Shown here: piece by piece, positions 9,167-18,689 of the stretch
Position numbering within the stretch: position 1 is the stretch's first letter
Layout of the letters: each line of letters begins with the position of its first letter
Assembly: GCA_963790585.1 (NCBI GenBank)
Contig: CAWBOY010000004.1
Coordinates: 620,001-684,000, forward strand
Direction of reading: 5' to 3'
Source: CAWBOY01 sp963790585
GTDB lineage: Bacteria > Planctomycetota > Planctomycetia > Gemmatales > Gemmataceae
Length of the DNA stretch: 64,000 bases
Notes under the pieces: generated by a model
Seen by the model: only the letters and a program-made list of their open reading frames with translations
What the model was told of the DNA's origin: nothing
The model's database searches: none
Translations under genes and position numbers: made by a program

Positions 9167-10384
9167 TTAACTTCGATCTTTCGCCGACCAGATCCGTTGC
9201 AGGTGACGGCCGAGTCGGTGCAAGGACAGGCGGCACTGGGCCACATCTCCGGTGACGCACAAGGTTCGGATCTCTAGTGTCGCGGGGCCGCAAGGGATGT
9301 CATATTCCCACAGTTGATCTTTGCCGCTCGGAAAGACAAGAATCGAGCGTCTAACACCGAGAGCAGCGGTGTAAGCCAAGGCGCGGTGAACGTCTGCGGT
9401 AATCAGCCCGTCGCGCGGCGGGCGGCCCCAGCGAACTTGTACGTTGATCAGCGGGCGGCCGGTCCGCTCGATCGTGCAATCAGGGCAAAAGGCGACTACG
9501 GGAGTGCTGCGAGATTCTGACCGCAGCCGGTACCAGGGATGAATGGAGATGGAGTCAAGTTCTTCCGCGAACGCCGCCCGGATGCCACGGGTAACATATT
9601 GCTCAAAGATGCGGCCCATCGGCAAGAGAAAGGAGTTGGGTGGCGATTGTCCTTCACCATTGTGAGGGAGGGCCGCGACTATCGTGCGACTCAGATCGAT
9701 CAGAGGGCGAAAGCCCTCGGGCATCGGCTCTTTGAGTAGAGCCGAGCAGGCGTCCGGCGTCACCGCCACTCGGGTAACATTCTCGAAGCCATCGAGCGAA
9801 TGACTCAGGGTCTCCCAGTAGCGTGCTCCAAGCAGGGTGCTGGCCAGCATATGTTCGACAAGGGAGACAATGATCTGATTCCAAGGCGAATTGAGCGTCG
9901 TCTCAGGAGCAACGGACTGTTCCTTGGCTTGAGTCGCCGATTTTGGCGGTGGCGGCACGGACAAGGTATTTCGGTTGGGTGAAAAGAAACTGCTTCGGGA
10001 GGCCTCTGATGGGCCTACAAATTGCTGTTTTCTGAACCGAGCAGCGAGTTGGCAGACAAGGAAATCCAGAAGCTCTTCACGCCGCCGCGGCAGCTTAGGA
10101 TCGGGAACGGCGGAGTCGGTGGTTGTCGGATCGAGCATCAAAAAGAGATTGGGCAGTGGCGTTTTGGGGCGAATGACGATGCGCCGCTTTGGGGCGGCCA
10201 GAATGCCGACATGGCCACGAGACGTCAGCAAGTAATACCCTACCTGCCCCGCCGGTCTTAGGTCGAGGTGCGCGCGATGGTGTTCCAACAAGAATTGCAC
10301 GTCGACGTCTTCGAGTTGAGCGCAGAGCGAAGCCTTCTCCGTGAAAATTAACGCAGGTGGTTGATCGGTTGCCCTGACCTTCAT
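9167..10384 (-). CDS. McrC-like restriction component, orphan, nuclease motif degenerate
   Basis: The open frame extends to 10426, but ATG 10384 has a GAGG site six bases upstream and is preferred (405 residues). The N-terminal half matches McrC (VGYYLLTSRGHVGILAAPKR, then IVIRPKTPLPNLFLML). The C-terminal half carries the conserved FLLPMGRIFEQYVTRGI segment and a PD-(D/E)xK-like region. There the sequence is CPDCTIERTGRPLINVQVRW, where active McrC proteins have PD then a DAKYK-type strand. The catalytic Lys is absent. In McrBC systems McrC works with the GTPase McrB; no mcrB is adjacent. The gene is flanked by two insertion elements. It may be a decayed or repurposed remnant. Confidence 0.68.
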   Translation of the reverse strand: MKVRATDQPPALIFTEKASLCAQLEDVDVQFLLEHHRAHLDLRPAGQVGYYLLTSRGHVGILAAPKRRIVIRPKTPLPNLFLMLDPTTTDSAVPDPKLPRRREELLDFLVCQLAARFRKQQFVGPSEASRSSFFSPNRNTLSVPPPPKSATQAKEQSVAPETTLNSPWNQIIVSLVEHMLASTLLGARYWETLSHSLDGFENVTRVAVTPDACSALLKEPMPEGFRPLIDLSRTIVAALPHNGEGQSPPNSFLLPMGRIFEQYVTRGIRAAFAEELDSISIHPWYRLRSESRSTPVVAFCPDCTIERTGRPLINVQVRWGRPPRDGLITADVHRALAYTAALGVRRSILVFPSGKDQLWEYDIPCGPATLEIRTLCVTGDVAQCRLSLHRLGRHLQRIWSAKDRS

Positions 10385-10485
10385 ACCTCGCCCCACTTGC
10401 TGCTGGCGCTGGATTGTCGTCAGCACTCAAGCATATCAGAGCCAGGGAGGCGGAGGGAGGAAAAAGAACGGCGCTTAGTAAGAGT

Positions 10486-11993
10486 GGGTGAGCAGCTGTT
10501 ACTTGGGTGGGAAATTCGCATGGTTGCTCGTAAGCTAAAGGGAAGCTGGAAATCTACTTTGATTCTTCACAAATGGGAGCGAAGCCATGCCTACCCAACC
10601 CGCTTCTGCTGTCGCTAACCAAACACGCGAACAACGAATCGAAGCCCTTATGAAAGAGCTTCAGCCTCTGGTCGATGCCACGGTTCGCCAGTTGGTGGAG
10701 CGGGCGGTCGATGTGCCGGAAGCGCAGGAGTTCGGTGCCATTGATTTTGAGTTTCGGGACGCGGGGCAGAAGTTGGTCAGCGAGGTCCGGCAAGCCAGTT
10801 TGGCGAGCCGGAAAAAAAGGGCTACGTAGGTTGTAGCGTCACCTGTCCAGACTGCACGTATGCGGCGAAATTTCACTCCTTCCAACAACGTCGGGTCCTG
10901 ACGATTCATGGGGAGATGCAGGTTCGGCGAGCCTATTACTACTGCGGTCGGTGCAAGCAGAGTTTTATTCCCTACGACGACGCGTTGGGGCTCATGGACG
11001 AGATCAGTCCGGGACTGGTTCCCCTGGTCTGTTTGGCCGGGACGCTGTTACCCTTTGCCGACGCAGCCGAGGATGTGCTGAAACGCTTTTCGGGAGTGCG
11101 TGTGTCGACCTCGACAGTGCTGCGAACCACGGAGGGCCAAGGCGAGCGTTTGCGGGCGCAACAAAAAGAAGGGCGGATGGTCGAGCCGATCCAGCCCGAG
11201 CCGCACTGGACGGCGTCGCGGCCGCAAGGCCAACCGACGGCCTATGTGGGCTTGGATGCGTTCAGCGTGCCGATGCAAGGAGCGGGTGGCGGCAAAGCAG
11301 AACATCGGATGTTGTACACGGCGTTGCTGTACACACCGCGGAAAGAGCATACGCGTTACCTGGTCGACTTTGAACTGGATGCGTTAGCGGAGCAAGTACG
11401 GTCGCAGGCACGGGGGCTAGGGATCAAGCAGGTGAGCGAACTGATTGCAGTGACCGACGGCGGCAATGGTTTGGAGGAGGCGTTGCAACGACACTTGGCC
11501 GACTATTTGACGACGATATTGGATTGGTATCACGCCGCCGAACACCTGTGTGACTTCGCGAAGGTTTTGTATGGCCGTGATGAAGAGGCCCGGAAACAGT
11601 GGCAAGATCAGGCGAAAGGGATTTTGTATGAGCACGGGGGCGAAGCGTTGCTCACCCACTTGCAGACAATCTCGTTGCCCCCGCGTGCGTCGGCGGAAGT
11701 TCAGGAGGAGTTGCGGAAACTAATTGGTTACTTCAAGAACAATCGCCATCGCACCGATTATCCGACGTATCGGAGAAACGGCTGGGACATAGGCAGCGGT
11801 CCGACGGAAGCGGGTTGCAAGATCATCGGCGCACGCTTGAAGGGATCGGGCATGCGTTGGGTCGAGGATGGAGCGGCCACGGTGGCAGCGTTACGAGCTC
11901 TGTATGTCAGCGGCGGCAAAATCTGGGACGGCTTTTGGTCCCAGCCCCACCGAGCGGCGGCTTGAAAGTCACCCAAGTAAAAGATGCACACCC
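10486..11993 (+). mobile_element. Complete ISKra4-family insertion sequence with 9-bp target duplication
   Basis: Length 1508 bases. The left end (10486-10509) and the reverse complement of the right end agree at 21 of 24 positions, both ending in TTACTTGGGTG. The element is bounded by perfect direct repeats AGTAAGAGT at 10477-10485 and 11994-12002. One transposase gene in two frames fills the interior. Intact ends and duplication suggest a fairly recent insertion in the gap between the mcrC-like gene and a lipoprotein gene. Confidence 0.88.
10587..11965 (+). CDS. ISKra4-family transposase, two frames joined at an A7 run
   Basis: Frame one (10587-10829) encodes an N-terminal region of 80 residues. 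Frame two continues from the A run to 11965. At 10812-10818 seven A residues precede GGG. A minus-one shift there reads EKKGYVGCSVTCPDCTYA, restoring a zinc ribbon (CPDC, then CGRC about 40 residues later). The DDE domain follows (YVGLDAFSVP, then AVTDGGNGLEEAL), ending in WDIGSGPTEAGCKIIGARLK, a strong ISKra4 hallmark. The shift could be programmed ribosomal slippage, RNA polymerase slippage on A7, or a mutation. The intact ends of the element favour a functional mechanism, but the many indels elsewhere argue for caution. Confidence 0.85.
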
Positions 11994-12034
11994 AGTAAGA
12001 GTTAGTGATCGCGCGCCGCGTCGCTCCGACACGA

Positions 12035-12747
12035 TCAATTCCAAGGCACATTCTGAGCGGTGCCTTTGCCGGTCATGCTTTTTTCGATGGTGACATGATC
12101 TTCGGCGTCGCGGAGCAGCGGTGCCACGGTCTCGATGTCTTTCTCGTCGTAGCCGGCTTTCAACAAAAGGGTTTTCGCCAGCTCTTGCGCTTTGATTTGT
12201 GGACTGGGCGGGCGTTTCGCGGGGCCATATTTGTAGAGTTCCATTTGCCGCGTCAAATCGGGGCCGCCGTAACCATTGCGATAGTCGTTGCCGACAGCCA
12301 CGTCCGGTGGAGGTGGCGAGCTAGATTTCGTTGCGCTGGCCTCCAGTCGCTCACGCTCCTCGGCCATCTTTCCTAGCTCCATGCACAACACAGCCGCCAG
12401 TTGGCCCTCGGTTACGCAACGCTTCGATAGACCTTCGGTGATATAGATTGCGCCGAGGCCTTGATGAAAGACCTCTTCATGCGGTACGACGACCGGCAAG
12501 AAAATCGGTTGTAGCCCCATCTTGGGATTGGCCGTCAGCACTTTTGCGCAACGCTAACGATCCGTCTGGCCTCCGGGTCATTAGCCAGACCCGCTTTGAG
12601 CGATTTGGTAATCTCCTGCTCCGAAACCGGTGAACGACCCGTGGCGACTGTTCCCGGTGGCACCAACGTCAGCCCGGTTTCTCCTGGCAAACAGCCACAA
12701 ACAGTAAGCAGCAGCGGAACCCAGGGTACGATGTCGCGCCGCGCCAT
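12035..12747 (-). CDS. Putative lipoprotein, frameshifted
   Basis: The first 70 codons (12747 down to 12538) start MARRDIVPWVPLLLTVCGCL, a lipoprotein-type signal with the acylated Cys probably at the second Cys of CGC. They end at a stop that is bypassed by adding one A in the CAAAAG run near 12545: SVAQK then continues as VLTANPKMGLQPIFLPVVVP and runs to 12035. The rest is about 165 residues, proline-rich near the C-terminus. I do not recognise a domain, though the ITEGLSKRCVTEGQLAAVLC segment and the signal suggest an envelope-associated protein. It lies just right of the ISKra4 insertion. Confidence 0.6.
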
Positions 12748-12994
12748 GATTCGCCCTCGTCGACTCGGTATGACTTGTCTCGGGGCGGGGACAATAGCGA
12801 GGTTGGCTCAAGCCGTCTAGAGTAGTTTTCGCGACCGTCCTGGCAGACCTTGCCGGTTATAGGGGATGCGCGAATGGCGTTGAAATCGACTGTGCGGAAA
12901 TTGTCTTGCGTATCGATTGGGCGCTTTCTAAGCTCAACTTTGTTCGGGCTTGGGCGCCAAAAAAATGACGTGTGCTGCAATGAGGGGAACCGCA

Positions 12995-13576
12995 ATGCAA
13001 AAGACTACGAACCTGTTCATTCTGACGGCTTTGACAGCCGCGATGATCTCTTGTCCTTCGGCTCGTGCTTTTCAGGAGCTGCGGGATCCGACCCTGCAAG
13101 AGTCGCTCAAGAACATTGATCAATCGCTGAAGAATTTCTCGCAATCGATGCAAGAGATCAAAGGCACAATGACAGAACTGCAAACAGGCGTGCTGCGCAA
13201 TACGATCGACCTCCAAAATGCCCGATCGGAGATTAAGAGTCTCAAAGACCGCATTGCCAAGCTCGAAGCCGATCAACCCGCGGCTCGAAGGGCCTATTAT
13301 CCCGCTGATAGCCTGCCATTGCCATTGCCTTCGGCCACCGGAACGATCATGGTGGAGAATCAGAACTCGACCTGGACCGCAACCGTTGTCGTCGACGGTA
13401 CGCCTTATGTCGTGCGCCCACTCGAACGAATGAAGCTGGATCGCAAAAACGCCGGCACGTTCACGTACTCGGTGATCGGTGAAAACGCGCTGCACGGCGT
13501 CGCGACGCTTCAGTCGCCTGTTTCCGCCGTATTGAATGCCAACTCGACCTACACGATCACGGTCCAACCTCGGTAA
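12995..13576 (+). CDS. Secreted coiled-coil protein of unknown function
   Basis: The ATG at 12995 has GAGGGG upstream and gives a signal peptide (MQKTTNLFILTALTAAMISC). The mature protein has a coiled coil at about 35-90 (DQSLKNFSQSMQEIKGTMTE; IDLQNARSEIKSLKDRIAKL) and a C-terminal beta domain with TIMVENQNSTWTATVVVDGT and ending in TYTITVQPR. The architecture resembles trimeric or fibrous surface proteins, but no family is assigned. The cmk gene starts 20 bases downstream, so they may share a transcript. Confidence 0.7.
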   Translation: MQKTTNLFILTALTAAMISCPSARAFQELRDPTLQESLKNIDQSLKNFSQSMQEIKGTMTELQTGVLRNTIDLQNARSEIKSLKDRIAKLEADQPAARRAYYPADSLPLPLPSATGTIMVENQNSTWTATVVVDGTPYVVRPLERMKLDRKNAGTFTYSVIGENALHGVATLQSPVSAVLNANSTYTITVQPR

Positions 13577-13595
13577 CGCATAGCCGGGAGACGGC

Positions 13596-14246
13596 ATGAT
13601 CGTCACGATCGACGGACCGGCGGGAGCGGGGAAAAGCAGCGTCGCTCGCGCGCTGGCGGTAAGGCTTGGTTTTGCTTTTCTTGACACGGGAGCGATGTAT
13701 CGCGCGGTCACGCTCCATGTGTTGCGCGGGCAACTCGACCTCGCTGATTCAGGCCGGCTCGGGCAAATTCTGAATGACTTGAATCTACAGATGCCGCCCG
13801 GCGCGATTCATCTCAACGGCGAAGACGTTACGGCAGCGATTCGCACCCAAGAAGTGACCCGAGCCACGAGCGCGGTTGCGGATCACCCAGCGGTTCGCCA
13901 TAAGCTCGTCGGTTTGCAGCGTGAGGTTGCAAAAGGAAAAAAGCTTGTGACCGAAGGGCGCGATCAGGGGACAATCGTCTTTCCCGAGGCTCCGTGCAAA
14001 TTCTTCCTTACGGCGGACCCGATGGAGCGAGCTCGGCGGCGCCAACGCGAAATGCTGGAAAAAGGCGAAGCGGTCGAATTGCGGGTGTTGTTCGAAGCAA
14101 TTGTGACAAGAGACCAGCGCGACGCTGAGCGCGCGATCGCCCCGCTGAAGCCGGCTACAGATGCCGTGATTGTGGACACGACAGGAAGAGATTTTGACGA
14201 AGTCGTCGTGTCGATGGAACGGGAAGTGAAGCGACGGCAGGTTTGA
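13596..14246 (+). CDS. cmk: Cytidylate kinase
   Basis: 216 residues, typical for bacterial CMP kinase. It transfers a phosphate from ATP to CMP or dCMP in pyrimidine nucleotide metabolism. The P-loop is GPAGAGKSSVA at 7-17, the CMP-site motif is DTGAMYRAVT at about 30, and the conserved TEGRDQGTIVFPEA segment is near 120. The lid arginines are in MERARRRQREM. A strong terminator follows the gene (14281-14311). The frame is intact and the start is preceded by GGGAGACGGC. Confidence 0.92.
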   Translation: MIVTIDGPAGAGKSSVARALAVRLGFAFLDTGAMYRAVTLHVLRGQLDLADSGRLGQILNDLNLQMPPGAIHLNGEDVTAAIRTQEVTRATSAVADHPAVRHKLVGLQREVAKGKKLVTEGRDQGTIVFPEAPCKFFLTADPMERARRRQREMLEKGEAVELRVLFEAIVTRDQRDAERAIAPLKPATDAVIVDTTGRDFDEVVVSMEREVKRRQV

Positions 14247-14280
14247 TCGTTTTCGATTCGTTGCTTTGTCAATGCAAGAA

Positions 14281-14311
14281 GGGCCGTCGATCCGTTGAGG
14301 ATCGACGGCCC
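14281..14311 (+). terminator. Rho-independent terminator after cmk
   Basis: Perfect 13-bp stem GGGCCGTCGATCC / GGATCGACGGCCC with a GTTGA loop, followed by TTTCTC. It lies 34 bases after the cmk stop and ahead of the convergent YTV protein gene, so it may work in both directions. Confidence 0.85.
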
Positions 14312-14342
14312 TTTCTCGATTCATCCTAGTTGGATGGGTTGA

Positions 14343-15491
14343 TTACTTACCGCAGCTGCTGCAGCCGGTGCTGACAGGAGCGCTGCTGCAGCCGGTGCTG
14401 CAGGTTTCGCAAGAGCTATGGCTGCTCTTGCACTTGCTGCAGCCGAAGCCGCTGCCAAAGCCCTTGAGCTTGCCACCGAGGCCCGAGAAGAAGCCGCTCA
14501 GCTTGCTACCGAAGGCCGGGCCGCTTTCGCAAGTGCTGCATGCACTTGGGGCGGCGACGGCGACTTCCTTAGCAACCTGGACCGGAACCATACGGCAAGC
14601 CGTGTAGGTTTCGACTTCCGGGACGCAGTAAGCAACCTTGCGGGTCGCGGTGTAAGGAACGCTCTTCTTGACGTTGACCGTGTAGGTCTCGGTCTTGCAT
14701 TCCGGAACCTTCTTGCAGACGGTGACCTTGACGGTCTCAGACTGCATGACTTTCTTGTAGACAGTGACCTGCTCGACGGAGCTCACGCATTCCGTGAACT
14801 TCTCCATCTTGGTGTGAGGGCATTCGACCATGACCTTGTTCGAGACCCAAACCTTTTTGGTTTTGGTCTGGGGGCATGGCTCGTAGCAAGGATCAAAGCA
14901 CTTTTTCAGCTTGTCGCCCAAGCTTGGGCCGGCACAAGTTTCCTGGCATTCCCAATGGCCCTGGTCCACACACTTGGTGGTGACAGTGGTCACGGGGCGG
15001 CAGGAGGTCACTTTCTTGGTCACGGTGCGGTTCTCGACGGTCGGTACCGAGACGCACTTGGTGACAACCTGGTCCTGGACTTCCGACACCGTGTTGTAGA
15101 CGGTGAAGGTGCGAGTGCGGGTTTCCGGAACGCACTCTTCTTTGTAAGCCGTGTAGGTTTCATCGCGATAAGCCGTCTTGTTGACGGTCCGCGTGGCCTG
15201 GTACGACTCAGAGCGATACTCCGTGACGTAGATCGTCTTCGTGCCACAAGCAGCGGCCGCGGCAGGAGCGCCACAGTCAGATGCAGGGGCTGAGGACATC
15301 ATGGGAGCCGAAGCCATCGGGGCCGGAGCAGCCATGACGGGTCCAGGGCCTACCGGCAGCGGGGCCGGAGCAGCCTTCTCAACTGGGGGAGCGAGCTTCT
15401 CGCCCTTCCCATCGTCTGCCCGGGCCATCAAAGTAGCCCCGGCCAGCACCAAAGCCGCCAGCATGGCGATACGGGTGCGTTGCCAGATCAT
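14343..15491 (-). CDS. Cysteine-rich YTV-type planctomycete cell-wall protein
   Basis: The start at 15491 (MIWQRTRIAMLAALVLAGAT) has GGAGAAG upstream and gives a signal peptide. Residues about 80-320 are built from short Thr/Val/Tyr-rich repeats with regularly placed Cys (TKTIYVTEYRSESYQ, EECVPETRTRTFTVYNTV, KKVPECKTETYTVNVKKSV). This matches the YTV-type repeats described for planctomycete cell-wall proteins with cross-linked cysteines. An Ala/Pro-rich segment precedes the repeats, and the C-terminal 70 residues are Gly/Ser/Cys-rich (FGCSKCKSSHSSCETCS). It is expected to be extracellular and disulphide-linked. It is convergent with cmk. Confidence 0.8.
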   Translation of the reverse strand: MIWQRTRIAMLAALVLAGATLMARADDGKGEKLAPPVEKAAPAPLPVGPGPVMAAPAPMASAPMMSSAPASDCGAPAAAAACGTKTIYVTEYRSESYQATRTVNKTAYRDETYTAYKEECVPETRTRTFTVYNTVSEVQDQVVTKCVSVPTVENRTVTKKVTSCRPVTTVTTKCVDQGHWECQETCAGPSLGDKLKKCFDPCYEPCPQTKTKKVWVSNKVMVECPHTKMEKFTECVSSVEQVTVYKKVMQSETVKVTVCKKVPECKTETYTVNVKKSVPYTATRKVAYCVPEVETYTACRMVPVQVAKEVAVAAPSACSTCESGPAFGSKLSGFFSGLGGKLKGFGSGFGCSKCKSSHSSCETCSTGCSSAPVSTGCSSCGK

Positions 15492-15816
15492 GCCGTCTTC
15501 TCCTGCGAAAGGGGGCCACGTCGAATCGGTCCAAGACAAATCAAAATCGATGCTGGAACCAATCGACTAGGTTGTTGAATCTGCTCAACTATGCCCAATG
15601 AAAACAAGGGGTCAACGAGCTGGCAACAAAACCAAGGACATTTTCGCGCGGAACAGATCGGCTTATAACGAACTGGCGGGAAAGGATTGGCGTAGCAGTT
15701 TAGCCGACTCGGCAAAATGGATTTTGAACATTCTGCGAGAAAGGAATTAAGTCATCGCGATTCCTCTTGCGTTACCGGCGCACGATGCCGCAAAACGCAT
15801 CGGGAAAGGGCCGATC
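15492..15816. other. Gene-less stretch upstream of the YTV gene
   Basis: No credible coding frame is seen. The stretch must carry the YTV gene promoter and the 3' end of the minus-strand glycan cluster. It is less GC-rich than its surroundings. I see no hairpin with long arms and no recognisable RNA. Confidence 0.5.
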
Positions 15817-16984
15817 CTACGTCCAACTCCGAACTTCGTTGATCGAAATCCAGCCCGGCAATGCCAAAGTTAAGAGAATCCAGCGTTGTTTCGCGCGCAC
15901 CGCGCCGAGCCATACCGCCAAAGGCAGCCACGAAAACACCCGAGCATAATCCCAATACGACCCATAAACCGCTTGCCCTGAGACGGCGACGAGTGCTGCG
16001 CCGGTGATAGCGGTCACGATCAGGACCGGGTCGCTGCGCCAAAGAATGAGCGCGCCGACGAGGATAAGCTGCCAGGCCAGCAGGCCCATGCACAACAGGT
16101 CCATCGATTCTAAACCGCGCTGCCAATGAAAATAGAAGCCCCAAAACGGCGTCGGTATTCGGCCAATAAGAGGGGGCGAAAAGTTGCCGAAACCGGGCGG
16201 AAATTCCGGGCCGGCAAGCTGAGTCGGCTGAATAGGCGATTCGTTATAGAGGTAGCCGATATAAATCGCCCAGCCGAGCCAAAGGCACAGGCCCGGAAGC
16301 TGTGCGAGGACAAGGCTCCATTGCCGGCGCCAAAGCGCGACACCGAGCAACGCGGCCACCACGGCGAAGTTCTCGAGCCGGCAAAACAACGCCGCCGCCG
16401 ACCAACAGGCGACGATCCAAACGGGCCATTTCCAAATCAACGAACATAGCAGGCCACAGATGGCCAAGGTGGATACGATGTCTGTCAAATCATGCAAGGC
16501 TGGCATTCCCGCATTGAGCGCGAACGGCAGCAAAACGCCCCACCACGGGCTAAGCTTTTGTTCGAGCGCCATCGCCGCTCCGAACGCGGCCAGCCCGCCG
16601 ATGGCGACAAGGTTCACAAGTGGCATCGCCCAAAACAGTAGATACGGATCGCCGAGCGTCAACATCCAACACAGAAGCGGGTACAGCAATCGAACGTGCC
16701 GCACCGGCGCGCGGTCCAAGCCCACCTTGTGATAAGCTAACGGCGCGCGGGCGAGGGCATAGTAAAACTGGCCGTCGTGTCCTCGGCTGAGGCCGAACGC
16801 CTGCTGCGTATGTGGATTGGTGATCCGCTCATAGGGATAGGTGCCGACGACGTGCGTGCCTTCTGGAGCCGTGCCGGCGCAGGACCAGGATGGCGATGTC
16901 GCCGCCTGTTGCGACGACATACGTGATCAGAAGGATTAGGTGAAAAACGATTGCAACCAAGGCGGGGGCGAGGATACGACGCAT
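15817..16984 (-). CDS. Polytopic membrane protein for cell-surface glycan assembly (copy 1), frameshifted
   Basis: The long open frame ends upstream at 16920, but the natural start is ATG 16984 in another frame (MRRILAPALVAIVFHLILLI). One surplus C near 16880 separates them: DIAILV then continues as CAGTAPEGTHVVGTYPYERI. The protein has about nine membrane segments and the loop motif GHDGQFYYALARAPLAYHKV, shared with the paralogue at 18686-19898 (GFDGAYYYAIARNPWQRHNF). Such proteins resemble GT-C type glycosyltransferases and the AZOBR_p60025 family of glycopolymer-formation proteins. It is probably a membrane enzyme or flippase-like partner acting on lipid-linked sugars. It is the last gene of a minus-strand cluster. 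Confidence 0.65.
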
Positions 16985-17008
16985 AGTACATCTCCGAGAC
17001 GGCATGCC

Positions 17009-18689
17009 TCAACGAGAGGTCGACCCGCTACTCGGTAGGACAAGCTGCGGCGGCTCTCTGGTGAAATCATAGAGGAAATAAGTCCGTGTGCGGCCGATCG
17101 GCTGTTCGCGCGGAACCAAACCGGTGCTGTGCCGTCACCCTGGGCATAGAGCAGCGTGAGACTGACGGCGACGATTCGGCCCCGAACCTGCTCGCGTACA
17201 CCACCCGGACCATCGACCGCTACACCGCCCAAATCGAGCGGATGATAACGGCGCGAATCGAGACAAAACGGCTGACCAAAATACCACACCGCCACTTGCG
17301 GCTGTGCATGTTCCTCTTGCCAACGATCTAGCTCGGGCAGCCCTTGCCCCCAGTCGTAGTTGCTGTCGCCCGAATAGAGATAGGTGCCGCTCGCTGCCGC
17401 CCCAAAACTCGTTGGAATAGCAAAGCCCGTCAGGCCAAATGCGGGCGGCGGCAATTCCGGACCATAGGAGTAGCGCCGATAGAGCGACAACCAGCCCACG
17501 GCGTAACGCCGGTCCTTGCACCTCCATGCCGATGCGAATGAGCGCAATGGCAACGGCGATGATGGCCAACGCCACCACGGGAAGTACAAGCCTCACACCG
17601 ATCTGAATCCGCGAGGATAGACTAAACAGCAGCATCCCAAGCGCCGCCAAACCCGCCGGATTGGCGAGTCGCCGCGGCCCGAGGCCAAGCGCCGCTGCCA
17701 GGGCAATCAACAAACTCGCCGTTAGTTTCATGCTCAAGACGAGTGGAAAATAGCTAAGATAGGGCTCTGCGCCAAACCCAAGGGCGTAGCAAGTGCTGCC
17801 ATGCCCTTCTCGGTTGTGTTGAAACTGATACCAGAGCGGATAGGCGATTTCGTTTACCAGAGGCACATGCCCAGCCAACCAAAGCAGCGGTGCTTTGCTC
17901 GGCCCGTCGGGAAGTCGCTGGGCCCATTGCTCGGCCTTTGTGGTCGGCAGGAAATCGTTACACGCATAACCAAGCACCGCTAGAAAAGCGATGAGCCCAA
18001 TCGCGCGAGCAGGACCGAAGGAGTCGGGGCTCTCGGTCCGCATCGTCCGCACGTCGAAATCGATGTGGAATCTCGACCGCCAGGATGCACAGTGGTCCGT
18101 AAACGACGCCGGATATTTTGGCCAAAATCGCGGCCGCCAACCACAGTCCTGGCCAGACAATACGCTGTCGCCAGAGAACCGCATTTCGTCTCGTTTGATA
18201 GTGATAGAGCAGCGCCGTCAGACATGCGGCCAAGGATAGATCCGTCGTCGCCAAGGATGCATGGGCCAACAACGTCGGCTCACAGGCGAGCATGGCAACG
18301 GCAACGCGGCCGCCCCAAGCGCCCGCCAAATCACGCGCGATCCGCCAGCCGAAGAACAGCAAGATCCACCAAAAAACCAGATTCCCCGCCCGTGCCACAA
18401 ACAGGCAAAACGGATCTTTGAGAAAGCCAATCGGCGTCCCGCGCCAACATTCATAAAGATAAAGCGGAAACGTCTGCAAATCGACGGGCAGAGGCATCGT
18501 GCCATGTGCAACGATGCCGTGAACGCTGCGCGTCCGCCAGTGCGACAGGCCCGCGTTTATATACGTCGGCTCGTCCCACGTCGGCCCGAGCTGACTCGCA
18601 GCACCGAGGCACCAAACCGAGGAGGCCATGGCAAAGAAAAGAAACCAACAGATGTCGAAAAGCGAAAGACGTGTCGGCGTCTGAGTCAT
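17009..18689 (-). CDS. ArnT/PMT-like (GT39-type) membrane glycosyltransferase, three frameshifts
   Basis: ATG 18689 overlaps the stop of the upstream gene (ATGA) and begins MTQTPTRLSLFDICWFLFFA. The acceptor-loop motif LGPTWDEPTYINAGL, with the catalytic Asp-Glu pair of PMT-type enzymes, is at about 30-45. The frame must be shifted near 18055, 17390 and 17110 to keep coding. The rejoined sequence includes WPDGLCYSNEFWGG, then SGTYLYSGDSNYDWGQGLPE, and ends with REQPIGRTRTYFLYDF and a stop at 17009. About 560 residues with 10 or more membrane segments. It should transfer a sugar from a polyprenyl carrier onto protein or glycan outside the inner membrane. Confidence 0.65.

Noticed and set aside
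10829..10915. Two separate genes in the ISKra4 element
   Set aside because: The zinc ribbon of the transposase spans the frame change, so the two frames form one protein.
14418..15293. Long plus-strand frame of 291 codons
   Set aside because: It is antisense to the YTV protein, and its composition is the mirror of the repeats on the other strand. No ribosome site.
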